From Pycnococcus provasolii (taxonomy: Eukaryota; Chlorophyta; Pseudoscourfieldiophyceae; Pseudoscourfieldiales; Pycnococcaceae), in contig OW568874.1 of NCBI GenBank assembly GCA_938743325.2, positions 738,271 through 802,270 on the forward strand: a DNA stretch of 64,000 bases, written 5' to 3'. The position numbers were made by a program, and so were the translations under genes. Numbering within the stretch: position 1 is the first letter of the stretch; each line of letters opens with the position of its first letter. Of this stretch, positions 18,717-26,922 are shown piece by piece. Under the pieces are notes generated by a model. That model was given only the letters and a program-made list of their open reading frames with translations. It did no database searches and had not been told where the DNA came from.

Positions 18717-21008
18717 TTACAGTTGAATCGGCGCACCCAGCGTGACAAGCTCGCCGTCGTGATTTCCATCTGCGGTAATCTCGCCAATCACGCACGCGCT
18801 GTCGTAACCAGCTTCCCGGAGGTCTCTCAGGCAATCAGACACGCGATTTTGGGGTACCGTTGCCAGCAAACCTCCGGCTGTTTGCGGGTCAAATAGCAGA
18901 GGGTACTTCGGGTCCTTCATAAAACTATGCTTCTTGATTGCTCGTGCCGCGCGCTGGTTGTCTGGCTGAATTGAACTGAAAATTCCGCTCGCAACCGCGT
19001 CTTTCGCGCCGACGAGCGTCGGAATCTTCGCCGGTTCCACGAGCGAGGCTACGACGCTCCCAGATGAAGCCTTGAGCATTTCAACGAGGTGCCCGATGAG
19101 GCCAAATCCCGTCACGTCCGTGCATGCGGTGCACGCGTACGTGCGCAGGACGTCAGCCGCCCCGGCGTTGCTCTTCTTCATCATCTGTAGAGCCGCCTGC
19201 ACATGTCGCCCCGTGGCGGCACCTCGCATGTCCGCTGCCAAGAGCGCGCCGGTGCCAAGAGGCTTGGTAAGAATGATGCGGTCGCCGGCACGACATCCAC
19301 CCTTGCGCATCGCGCCCTCCATCTCCGGGAGTGTTCCGTAAACGCAGAAGCCTAGCGCCACCTCCGCACCCTCGCACGTGTGCCCACCCGCCAGCTGGCA
19401 CCCCGCCTCCGCCAGGCTGACACATGCGCCGCTGAGCAGCTGCACGAGGTCATCCTCCACCTTGCTTTCGAGACCGTACGGTACCGTGACGACGCAGAGT
19501 GCGCTCACCGGCTTCGCACCCATCGCATGGCAGTCCGACAGCGCGTGGTTTGCGGCGATGTGCCCAAACGTGTGCAGGTCGTCAATGAATGCACGAAAAA
19601 AGTCCACGGTGTGAACGCCCAGCTCGCCCGAGCGCTGGCGCACGATTGCGGCATCGTCGCCCGCACCTTGCACGACATCGGCGTGCGTGTGGATGAGCGG
19701 TCTCACCGCCTCGAGAACGCGAGAGAGCACGCCGGCGCCAACCTTCGCACCGCAGCCACCGCACCTCATCGGCGCCTTCATAAGAGCTGCAATCGCATCC
19801 TCTCCCTCGACTCGGCTGCGAGATGCTCGCGCAACCTCCGGGATGGACTGCTCAGCCTTCCGTCGCATGGCAGCGTGCATCTTCTTGAAAGGAATGTCAC
19901 GCCCAAACTTGTGCATAAACTTTCTGTCGATGTTATCCTTCAGGCGCCACAGCCACGCGCGCGGCGCGAGGCACATGCTTCCCTTTGTCGCCGCCGCACG
20001 CCCGTCACCCGTGCTGATGAGGCTGAGAAATGTGCTCTGCGGCTTGAATGGCTTTGCGCGCTCGCCCTTGAGGATTCGACGAAGGTTCTCCGCCAGCGGC
20101 ATACCCTGCCGCACGGCGAACACGCCAGCCTTGGGTCGTGGGTGCTTTCGCACGTTCGCGCAGTCCCCGGCGGCGAAGATGTCCGCATCTGTTTCTGTTT
20201 GCAGCGTTTCGTGCACGTAGACGAACCCGGATTTGTCGCATGCAAGCCCAGACTCCGCGAGCCACGGCTGGCAACCAGCCTGCGTGCACCAGAAGCACTC
20301 GTCGAAGTTGTGCGTTGTTCCCTCCTTGGTGACGAGCACGCCTTGTTTGAGCTCGGAGACTGCGCAGTGTTCGTGCAGCTCAATATTTTTGTCCTGTATT
20401 TCCTTTCGAAAGATGCGCCTGGCCGCGGGTGCTTTTTCCGCAAGCACCTCTGACCTGGTGAAGACAGCGACGTGTGCTTCTGGAAGCCTTGTTCTCATCG
20501 CGAGTGCGAGCTCGACTCCTCCCGCCCCTCCGCCGACGACGGCGAGTCGCGTCGTGCTTGACGACCTGCTCAGCGCGGCATCCCACCTGCTGCAGAACCC
20601 GTCAATAGGTTTGACAGGCGTCGCGTGCGTTTGCGCGCCCGGAACGCTCGACGCCGCGGGTATGGATCCGACGTCTATGGAAAGCACGTCGTAGTTGACG
20701 CTGGGTCTGTTTTTGAGTGCCACCGTTTTCGCGTGTCTGTCAATTCCCATGCACGGCGCGTGTATGAGCCGCGCGTTTGCGAATCTGCATAGCCTGCTTA
20801 GGTCTATGTGGCATTCGTCGTGCGTGTACGTTCCCGCGACGAAGCCGGGCAGCATGCCAGAGTACGGCGTGTGCACGGATGACGTGACGAGCGTGAGTTT
20901 GGTTCCTTGCATCGGCTTCATGGCGAAGTGCATGAGTACCATGACGTGGCTGTGTCCCCCACCGACTAGGACGAGGTCGCGCACGCGCATCATGGGTGTC
21001 GTGTCCAT
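18717..21008 (-). CDS. Fused NADH-dehydrogenase-like flavoprotein and selenophosphate synthetase
   Basis: A 763-residue two-domain protein. Residues 1 to about 390 form a pyridine-nucleotide-disulfide oxidoreductase of the NDH-2 type, with the FAD site LVLVGGGHSHV (12-22), a second dinucleotide fold AVVGGGAGGVELALAM, and FAAGDCANV. Residues about 404-763 form selenide, water dikinase (SelD), which makes selenophosphate from selenide and ATP for selenocysteine and seleno-tRNA synthesis. In MRCGGCGAKVG (414-424), Cys419 and Lys422 align with the catalytic Cys17 and Lys20 of E. coli SelD; the next Cys of the bacterial motif is Ala421. The active-site residue is Cys, not selenocysteine. This fusion is known from some bacteria and algae; the flavoprotein may supply reduced selenium, which is inference. 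A second Met at residue 6 is an alternative start. Confidence 0.94.
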   Translation of the reverse strand: MDTTPMMRVRDLVLVGGGHSHVMVLMHFAMKPMQGTKLTLVTSSVHTPYSGMLPGFVAGTYTHDECHIDLSRLCRFANARLIHAPCMGIDRHAKTVALKNRPSVNYDVLSIDVGSIPAASSVPGAQTHATPVKPIDGFCSRWDAALSRSSSTTRLAVVGGGAGGVELALAMRTRLPEAHVAVFTRSEVLAEKAPAARRIFRKEIQDKNIELHEHCAVSELKQGVLVTKEGTTHNFDECFWCTQAGCQPWLAESGLACDKSGFVYVHETLQTETDADIFAAGDCANVRKHPRPKAGVFAVRQGMPLAENLRRILKGERAKPFKPQSTFLSLISTGDGRAAATKGSMCLAPRAWLWRLKDNIDRKFMHKFGRDIPFKKMHAAMRRKAEQSIPEVARASRSRVEGEDAIAALMKAPMRCGGCGAKVGAGVLSRVLEAVRPLIHTHADVVQGAGDDAAIVRQRSGELGVHTVDFFRAFIDDLHTFGHIAANHALSDCHAMGAKPVSALCVVTVPYGLESKVEDDLVQLLSGACVSLAEAGCQLAGGHTCEGAEVALGFCVYGTLPEMEGAMRKGGCRAGDRIILTKPLGTGALLAADMRGAATGRHVQAALQMMKKSNAGAADVLRTYACTACTDVTGFGLIGHLVEMLKASSGSVVASLVEPAKIPTLVGAKDAVASGIFSSIQPDNQRAARAIKKHSFMKDPKYPLLFDPQTAGGLLATVPQNRVSDCLRDLREAGYDSACVIGEITADGNHDGELVTLGAPIQL

Positions 21009-21371
21009 CCTAAGGAGTAGGATAGATATAGATATAGATATTGGCGGCGGATGCGGATAATGACGTGAGGTGTTTTGGGTGAAGAAGGTTAGACGCCCAA
21101 ACGGGACTGGTTGCCTATTCCTACTGGTTGCGGAGAACCCTTTGACAATAGGGGTTGGGAAAACGAAAACGAAAACGAAAAGGAAAGGCGTTAATTAATT
21201 AGGGGTTAAGGAAGAGGACTAAACCTTTACCTTTAGAGGAGGAACTTTCCGACCGAACTTTCCGTATCTCCCCCCAGCTTTATTATGCGTCCTCATCATC
21301 CACATCCACATCCAAATCACGGCTTGTATTTTAAATAGTGTCTGCCTTAGGTAATACTGCTTTACTGCTTT
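21009..21371. promoter_or_regulatory. Divergent SelD-fusion/J-protein promoter region
   Basis: About 360 bases with no gene. It holds a short (AAAACG)n stretch around 21161-21183, a TTAATTAATTA island near 21190 and a GATATAGATATAGATATTGG repeat close to the SelD-fusion start. Unlike five other head-to-head spacers it has no TTAGGG array; only GGGGTTAAGG and CTAAACC words are present. Confidence 0.4.
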
Positions 21372-21956
21372 ATGTCTGACCCGTACACACTATTAGGCGT
21401 GCCTTCTTCAGCGTCGTTGAAAGAAATCAAAAGGGCGTACCTGGCGCTGGCGAAGAAGTACCACCCGGATGTCAATAACGGGGACGACAACTCGTCGTCG
21501 TCATCTTTGTCTCGATTCAAGGAGATATCCGCGGCGTACGACGTTCTCAAGGACCCCGAAAAGAGACGGCAACTCGACTCCGACTTGAGAAACAACAACA
21601 AGTACCCAAGAGGGTTCAACCAGCACGGGGCGGCAAGAACCAAGTACGACCCGTACGAAGAATGGCAGGCGCAGGAAAACGCGTGGAACCGGGAACGAGG
21701 GGGGGCGGATGCGAGGAGAAGGAGAGCCGCGAGGACGTACGCGAAAACGAGTACGGCGAGGTATGAAAACGCAGGGCGGGTACTCAAGGAGGCGTGGGTC
21801 GCCAGCCCGCACGTCACGAAATACGACGCCGCGTTCCTAGCGGGCGTCTTTGCCGTCAGCGGCGTCGCCGCTATTAGCATGCGATGGATGTGGCCCACAG
21901 CGGCAACCGCGGAGGGTGCGAAGGCGAACGGAAGCAGCAATCGAAGCAGCGCGTAA
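21372..21956 (+). CDS. J-domain co-chaperone with C-terminal membrane helix
   Basis: A 194-residue protein. The J domain occupies about residues 3-72 (DPYTLLGVPSSASLKEIK, with HPD at 31-33 needed to stimulate Hsp70, and ISAAYDVLKDPEKRRQLD). There is no zinc-finger or C-terminal substrate domain. A basic middle segment (residues about 85-130) leads to one hydrophobic helix at about 158-177 (FLAGVFAVSGVAAISM), then a short polar end. It would therefore be a tail-anchored J protein recruiting Hsp70 to a membrane. There is no transit peptide, so an organelle outer membrane or the ER is more likely than an organelle interior. Converges with the methyltransferase gene (54 bases). Confidence 0.85.
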   Translation: MSDPYTLLGVPSSASLKEIKRAYLALAKKYHPDVNNGDDNSSSSSLSRFKEISAAYDVLKDPEKRRQLDSDLRNNNKYPRGFNQHGAARTKYDPYEEWQAQENAWNRERGGADARRRRAARTYAKTSTARYENAGRVLKEAWVASPHVTKYDAAFLAGVFAVSGVAAISMRWMWPTAATAEGAKANGSSNRSSA

Positions 21957-22010
21957 GATTTATTACTGTAGTACTATTCTATATTATCTATCCTATGGGA
22001 AATCGTCGAA

Positions 22011-22874
22011 CTACCTCAACACGTACACGTGTACACTGCTGATTCCTAGCTGGAACTTTCTCCGGTGCTCGCGAATGACAAACGGCATGTCCGTCGTCTC
22101 GACGAGCTCGAAGCCGTGCGCAGCCATCGCGTCACGCAGCTTGCTGTCGGAGTCGACGAACTTGCCGCTTTCGTCGTCGTAGCCTCCCACCCACCAATCT
22201 TTCTGCGTGAACGCCTCCGTCCAGCTGTACGGACTCGCAATCACAACCACGCCGTCACCGCCGCGGCGGAGAAGCGCCTTGGCATTCGCGAGCAGTTTTG
22301 CGGGATCGGGAACGCGGCAGAGCAAATTTGCCATCAGGATAACGTCGAACGGTTCGCCACCCGCCTCGGCAGCCGTGACTGTGCACGCGTCACCGACGAA
22401 GAACTGGCACTTGTGCGCGTGCTGCTTCTGCACGTCGGTGAGCTTCGCCGTTGCCATTTCATACGAGTCGCCCTCGACGAGCCTTTGATATGTCGCACTC
22501 TGCTCGGTCTGCATGCTCCGCGCAGCTGTCACGAACGACTCACTGAAGTCGACGCCCACGACGCGCTCGAACTGCTCGAACGTCGCGAGCGTGAACGACG
22601 ATCCACCGACGGCACAGCCGAGGTCAAGCACGCTGCACGACGACGCCTTGGGTGCATGTGCCTTGCACACGTGAGCAAGCTTGTGCGGGAACGCAAGTCC
22701 GTGTTCGTTGCAAGAGTCGCCCGTAAGCAGCCTTGCGTATGGCATCACATCCTCACTCGTCGCGTAGTGGAATTGCAGGTATTCGTGCACAGCCTTCTGT
22801 GTTTCGTACAGCTGAAAGCCTTGCAGCTTGCTGTCGGAGTTTTTGAGAGGACCCGTGGCGGTTACGCTCGCCAT
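22011..22874 (-). CDS. Stand-alone 4-mercaptohistidine N1-methyltransferase-type (ovothiol) protein
   Basis: A 287-residue SAM-dependent methyltransferase. Motif I is SVLDLGCAVGGSSF (81-94). The N-terminal YETQKAVHEYLQFHY segment, the SPYSWTEAF region, and the final HRRKFQLGISSVHVYVL match the C-terminal methyltransferase domain of OvoA, which methylates the imidazole of 4-mercaptohistidine to give the antioxidant ovothiol A. In OvoA this domain is usually fused behind DinB-like and FGE-like sulfoxide-synthase domains; here it stands alone, as in some bacteria. No sulfoxide synthase is in this window. The alternative is a related methyltransferase with another thiol-imidazole substrate. Upstream of the start is a G22 run. 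Confidence 0.82.
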   Translation of the reverse strand: MASVTATGPLKNSDSKLQGFQLYETQKAVHEYLQFHYATSEDVMPYARLLTGDSCNEHGLAFPHKLAHVCKAHAPKASSCSVLDLGCAVGGSSFTLATFEQFERVVGVDFSESFVTAARSMQTEQSATYQRLVEGDSYEMATAKLTDVQKQHAHKCQFFVGDACTVTAAEAGGEPFDVILMANLLCRVPDPAKLLANAKALLRRGGDGVVVIASPYSWTEAFTQKDWWVGGYDDESGKFVDSDSKLRDAMAAHGFELVETTDMPFVIREHRRKFQLGISSVHVYVLR

Positions 22875-22918
22875 GTTTGGGCACTGAAGTGGCGGGCGGC
22901 GGCGGCAGCGGCAGCGGC

Positions 22919-22940
22919 GGGGGGGGGGGGGGGGGGGGGG
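22919..22940. repeat. Homopolymeric G22 tract
   Basis: Twenty-two consecutive G residues, preceded by GGC repeats, 45 bases upstream of the methyltransferase start. On the sense strand of that gene it is a poly-C run in the promoter or 5'UTR. Such tracts are prone to length error in sequencing. Confidence 0.95.
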
Positions 22941-23242
22941 CGAAGGGATGAGTCTTTTGGGGATTTGGATATGTGAGTGAATAAACTTTCAACAGAACAG
23001 AACGACATGGTCGTGTGCGTGACGACGCGTTACAAAAGGTAAAAAGCCATCACCGGTTCTGTAACCTTTCTTCCGTTGAAACGTGAAGAGGAACTCGTTC
23101 GTTCCCCTACCGACAACTCCTTCGCCCACCACCGCAGCAGCCCTTGCAAGCTCTCGAACCAGGGTATTGTGTGAAAAGTTTTTTTGTAATTTTGTGCTTG
23201 CAAGCTCAAGTGCTGCAGTGCAACATTGCTGAGTGTGTTTTT

Positions 23243-23452
23243 CTACTTGCACCTTCCATACGTCTCGCAGTAGTTCCACTTCTTGTCACCACCGTCCCAC
23301 TTCTCGCTGGAAGCGGCCATGGCCGAGCCTGCCGCAACGAGCGGGAGCGCGATGAGCGGCGCGAACACGGCGCGACGGTTCTGCGCCCTGACAGGCTTGA
23401 CGGTCTTGGCCACCTTGGGCTGGGCGAGCATCTTAGCGGCGAACGCGGGCAT
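23243..23452 (-). CDS. Tiny plastid protein, thylakoid-lumen type
   Basis: A 69-residue protein. It begins with a basic, Ala/Lys-rich transit-like segment (MPAFAAKMLAQPKVAKTVKP), then RR and a hydrophobic stretch ending in AMA (about residues 29-46), which fits a bipartite signal for the thylakoid lumen with cleavage after AMA. The mature part would be only about 23 residues, Trp/Lys/Asp-rich with two Cys six residues apart near the end. Size and Cys pair recall the nuclear-encoded PsbTn subunit of photosystem II, but the residues do not clearly match, so I offer that only as a possibility. If the hydrophobic segment is kept, it would be a one-helix thylakoid peptide instead. Start at 23452 is the first ATG followed by the transit-like sequence. 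Confidence 0.6.
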   Translation of the reverse strand: MPAFAAKMLAQPKVAKTVKPVRAQNRRAVFAPLIALPLVAAGSAMAASSEKWDGGDKKWNYCETYGRCK

Positions 23453-23684
23453 GTTTGTAGTGTGTTGTTTGTGGGAGAGAGGCTTGTGTTGTGTTGAGGT
23501 TAAGAATGAAGAGGCCTGGAGGGAAAAGAAAAAAGGGGAAGCTTTGGAGGAGCACGTGCCGTGAAAGACGACGACGACGACAAGGGAAGGGGGACCACAG
23601 GAAATGCAGGATAAGGCGCCCGGGGAGAAAAGAAAAGAGGGCAGAAACAGTGACGTGTCACAAAACAAGTATCCCCCCTCAGGC

Positions 23685-23712
23685 GTTAGGGTTAGGGTTA
23701 GGGTTAGGGTTA
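23685..23712. repeat. Interstitial telomere-type array, TTAGGG x4
   Basis: Four TTAGGG units on the plus strand, between the opposed starts at 23452 (minus) and 23803 (plus). The rest of this 350-base divergent spacer holds G/A-rich sequence on the plus strand and no other recognised feature. Confidence 0.95.
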
Positions 23713-23802
23713 CGGCTCGGGTTCCAGGTCCCCCTTCACGATCGTCATCCATCCTCCTCATGGCGCTCGTGGTATAGTTGGTAGTTCTACGATAGGTATA
23801 GT

Positions 23803-24327
23803 ATGTCGTCCGCCCCCTTGGATCTGTCCTCACTGAACGCGCAGGCGCAGCTGAACGAGTTCGGCGAGCCGTACCTCGACATCGAAGAGTCCGTCTCCGA
23901 GACCGAACTCGCGCGTCTGGTAAAACAAGGGTGCACAGCGAAAAGGGAGCCCGCAAACAACACGACTGCCTCTGCCTCTGCCTCTGCTTCTGTGGGGGCC
24001 ACCGCGAACAACGACAACGACAACGACAACGACGACTCCTCCCTTTGGGCGCGATTTGACGAACTGGCGGTGCAGGAAAAGCAAGCGCTCGCAAAACTCG
24101 ACGACTCCCACGACGACCCGTTTGCAGCCGCGGCGAAACAACAAGCGCAAGAAGTTAAGAAGGCGTTCCAGGGGTTCACGCGCGGGTTCTTTGACAAACC
24201 TTCGAGAAGCACGCCGGCAGCAAAGGAGACGCCAGCGTCACAACAAAAACCACCGAACAACAAGCCCGCGCCATTCACTGGCAAGGTGACGGAACGGGAA
24301 GAAGACTCCTCCGATGACGAAGACTAA
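23803..24327 (+). CDS. Acidic low-complexity protein of unknown function
   Basis: A 174-residue protein not recognised with confidence. The first 35 residues look ordered (LNEFGEPYLDIEESVSETEL); then come an Ala/Ser run, an Asn-Asp repeat (about 88-97), a helical segment (WARFDELAVQEKQALAKL), a KKAFQGFTRGFFDKP stretch and an end reading FTGKVTEREEDSSDDED. The last motif resembles a short C-terminal motif of URI-type prefoldin proteins, but no prefoldin coiled coil is present, so this is only a hint. The acidic Ser/Asp/Glu terminus could be a casein-kinase-2 target. It converges with MTG1 (72 bases). Base use and position support a real gene. Confidence 0.65.
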   Translation: MSSAPLDLSSLNAQAQLNEFGEPYLDIEESVSETELARLVKQGCTAKREPANNTTASASASASVGATANNDNDNDNDDSSLWARFDELAVQEKQALAKLDDSHDDPFAAAAKQQAQEVKKAFQGFTRGFFDKPSRSTPAAKETPASQQKPPNNKPAPFTGKVTEREEDSSDDED

Positions 24328-24399
24328 CGGACTATGTAGAGCATTTTAATTTTGTATACTACTTACCTACCAAGATATACAGTACTACAGTTGTTTTTT

Positions 24400-25611
24400 T
24401 CACACGATGGAGTCGCGGTCGACGTTAAACCTCCCAAGCCTACCCTCGCGTACAGCCTTAAGGAGCTTGTCCACCAACTTTTGCACACGGTCTGGATCTG
24501 CGTCGTTAACGCTCGTGCCATTCATCATGTGAACGAGCGCTGCATCCAGCGCCATGGCGCTCGCCACCGTATCGTTTTCTCCGTCTCTGTACGCCACCTT
24601 CGCAGCCTCCGACCCTGCACGCGCCGCCTTGAGCATTGTGTCTTGTTCGCGCGACCTCCGAACGTGCGCGTGCACGTTCAAAACAGCCTCCGGTGGTCTG
24701 CCCATCTCCACGGGCGACGCCGCGTTAGGCACGACGTGAGCGAGCGCATATCCGAGCGTCGTGTCAGCGCCACCGGTGATGTATTCGGGTACGCAGTGAA
24801 CGATGGCAAGGTGCATGGCATGCTCGACGGCGCGACCTTCGCGCAGCCTTGGCGCGGTGATTCCCGGCGAGTCGAGGCACCACAACGGTTCGTCGCCTCC
24901 GGTGAGTTCAAAGCCCTGCACCGCGCGAGTCACACCGGGCGTGGGACCGACGCGCGCCTTGCCACCCCGGCCGCGAATGTGTTCGCGGTCATCCTCGCCG
25001 TCGGAGTTTGCTCGCCGCAGGCCAGCAATGAGCGCACTCTTCCCGACGTTGGGCAGTCCACATATGATGAGCAGGTGCGGGTCACCAGGTCTCGCGCGAC
25101 GCGGCACGTCGACGAGAGCCTCTCGAACCTTCTTGAGTAGCGGCGACGCTCCACGCAAAGAATTTCTATTAGTCTTCGCGCACGACGTGTGCACAACCCC
25201 CGCGAACGCGATGTTCCCTCTTCTGCGCTCGTCCTCCGCCACCGCCCTCTCAGACTTGCGCAAGAGACTCGGATCCGCGAGGTCCGACTTGTTGAGCGCG
25301 ACGACGTGTTTCCTGCGCGCCGCTGCGGTCCTTTCGCTCGTTCCCACGACACTTGCCGCCCTGAGCGTGTCCGACGCGGCTGTGAGCGGCGCGCGTGCGT
25401 CGCGCACCTCCACGACGACGTCCGCCGCCTTTAACAGCTTGCGCAGCTGCTCGGAAGCCTTTTTCATGTGCCCGGGGAACCAAGGGTGCGCGTGAGCCTT
25501 GAGCGTGCCCACGGGCGAAGGTTGCGTCGCCGAGGCGAAACACCGCGCGAGTGCCATCGCCCTTGAAGGCGTCGCGCACGTTGCCATCCACGCCGCGCAC
25601 GTCGTCGTCAT
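24400..25611 (-). CDS. MTG1: Circularly permuted GTPase MTG1/YlqF (organelle ribosome assembly)
   Basis: A 403-residue GTPase that helps assemble the large ribosomal subunit in mitochondria (and bacteria as YlqF/RbgA). Motifs occur in the permuted order: the family start HPWFPGHMKKA (42-52), G4 NKSD at 107-110, G5-like HTSCAKTNRN (141-150), G1 GLPNVGKS at 185-192, G2 GPTPGVT at 222-228 and G3 DSPG at 247-250. Residues 1 to about 35 are Ala/Thr/Arg-rich and almost free of acidic residues, a good mitochondrial or plastid presequence. Length is normal for the family. The start at 25611 is the first ATG and includes the presequence. Whether it serves mitochondria or plastid is not certain. Confidence 0.93.
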   Translation of the reverse strand: MTTTCAAWMATCATPSRAMALARCFASATQPSPVGTLKAHAHPWFPGHMKKASEQLRKLLKAADVVVEVRDARAPLTAASDTLRAASVVGTSERTAAARRKHVVALNKSDLADPSLLRKSERAVAEDERRRGNIAFAGVVHTSCAKTNRNSLRGASPLLKKVREALVDVPRRARPGDPHLLIICGLPNVGKSALIAGLRRANSDGEDDREHIRGRGGKARVGPTPGVTRAVQGFELTGGDEPLWCLDSPGITAPRLREGRAVEHAMHLAIVHCVPEYITGGADTTLGYALAHVVPNAASPVEMGRPPEAVLNVHAHVRRSREQDTMLKAARAGSEAAKVAYRDGENDTVASAMALDAALVHMMNGTSVNDADPDRVQKLVDKLLKAVREGRLGRFNVDRDSIV

Positions 25612-26922
25612 GCTCGCCGCCCTTCGTGCATGTCACAACTTACATGTTGTGCGAGGTAAAAAACCCCGAAACCACCTGGAGCGGAAGGGTAACTTAGGGT
25701 TTTTCCGCACGCCTTCTCTGGTAGTCTGGTTCTTGCGACCTCGGAGTGGCACCCCCCTCGACACCTCATTGAGCCCATCCTCCCTGAGGCGGAGGACTTG
25801 TCGATGGGGAGATTGCCCAAACGCCTCTGTTGCCGTTGTTGTTGCTGTTTGCTGCGCGAACGACTTCGAAAGGGGTGGTCGCAGTTCGCAGTCGGCGTTA
25901 CGGTACCGCGGGGGCGAAGAAGGGTATGCCGTTGGCGCGTGCACTGCGACCGCCGACCGGTGAGGAGGTTGCACGGAGGGTTAGGTCGAGGAAGCCACCG
26001 GATGGAGTGGTACAAGCGGCGTTCCCGTTGTGCTTGTGTGCAAGGAACCGTGCTGAAGACGCCCTGCCCCTCTTGTTAAGATACAGAACCGCCCCATTGC
26101 CCAAGTCTGTTAACCTCTCCTCTCCGTCAGGGGAAGGCGGAGTGCGAGTTAACGGGAGAGAGGCGACCGATACAGTATGCCCAAGCATGAAGCAACACAA
26201 CAGCAAGAGGGCGAAGGAAGGGAAGGGAAGGGAAGGGACCCTGCAGGCCCGGCCTTCATCTGCGTTCCTCGATCGACGAGTGCAGGCGAAGGAGTGAAGG
26301 AGGCAGGTAAACAGTTCACGCTCCCGAGGCTAGGCTCACCAGCAGCGAGCGAGCATCCCGGCCTGCCGTTTGGCTTGCATGGGCTTTGGCCGGAGAGCAC
26401 GGAGCACTCCTGGAGGATCCGCACTCGCCTTCCCTTTCCCTTCCCGAGCAGAGCACAGGACAGTTTAGGTTAGGACAGTTTAGTTTAGGTTAGGACGTCT
26501 GTCATACGAGTAGCACTGGAGGGTCCGGACCACTGGAGTGCACTCCCTGCGTTGGTGCAGTCCCTTCCCTCGCGTAAGGCCGGGCCAACCAACCACGGCC
26601 TGTATACACTGCAAGCACAGTTCCAGTTCCACCCCTCCTAGACTAAGAAGTCCTGTTGCTCGTTCTCGGCCGCGCCCCCCTGTTCTTCCCTGCCCCTGTT
26701 CTTCCCTTCCCCTTCCCTTCCCCTTCCCTTCCCTCACCAAACAACACCACTCGTCGTCGTCGCCCCCTCGCCCCTCTCTCGCCCCCCTCGCCCTTCTCTC
26801 GCCCAGTGTTGCTCTCCAGGACAGTGGCGTCCCTCGTGCTTGTGAGCGCGTCTCTCGAGCTGCTCTCTAGCTGGTGGTGCGCGTGTCTCTCACGGGTGTG
26901 CACCATACGACCCGCTGTAGAG
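25612..26922. promoter_or_regulatory. Long divergent spacer upstream of the giant gene
   Basis: About 1.3 kb with no gene I can support. It contains a (GGGAA)n purine tract at about 26216-26240 and, roughly 480 bases on, its pyrimidine complement (TTCCC)n at about 26700-26735, plus a direct repeat TTTAGGTTAGGACAG near 26464-26500. Open frames here (for example around 25830-26297) have no recognisable domain and biased composition. The last 270 bases are open in the giant gene's frame but begin with TTG and read as proline/leucine-rich leader. Confidence 0.4.

Noticed and set aside
23770-23781. TGGTATAGTTGG, a good match to a tRNA A box, in a tRNA-like 5' sequence
   Set aside because: No B box (GGTTCGANNC-type) or acceptor partner follows, and the ATG of a protein gene begins 22 bases on; at most a chance match.
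25798-26297. Two overlapping small open frames upstream of the giant gene
   Set aside because: No recognisable domain, Cys/Arg- or Pro-biased composition and no conserved start context; treated as non-coding.
26656-26922. Extra 89 codons at the start of the giant protein
   Set aside because: The frame begins with TTG and reads as C/T-rich leader; the first ATG is at 26923.
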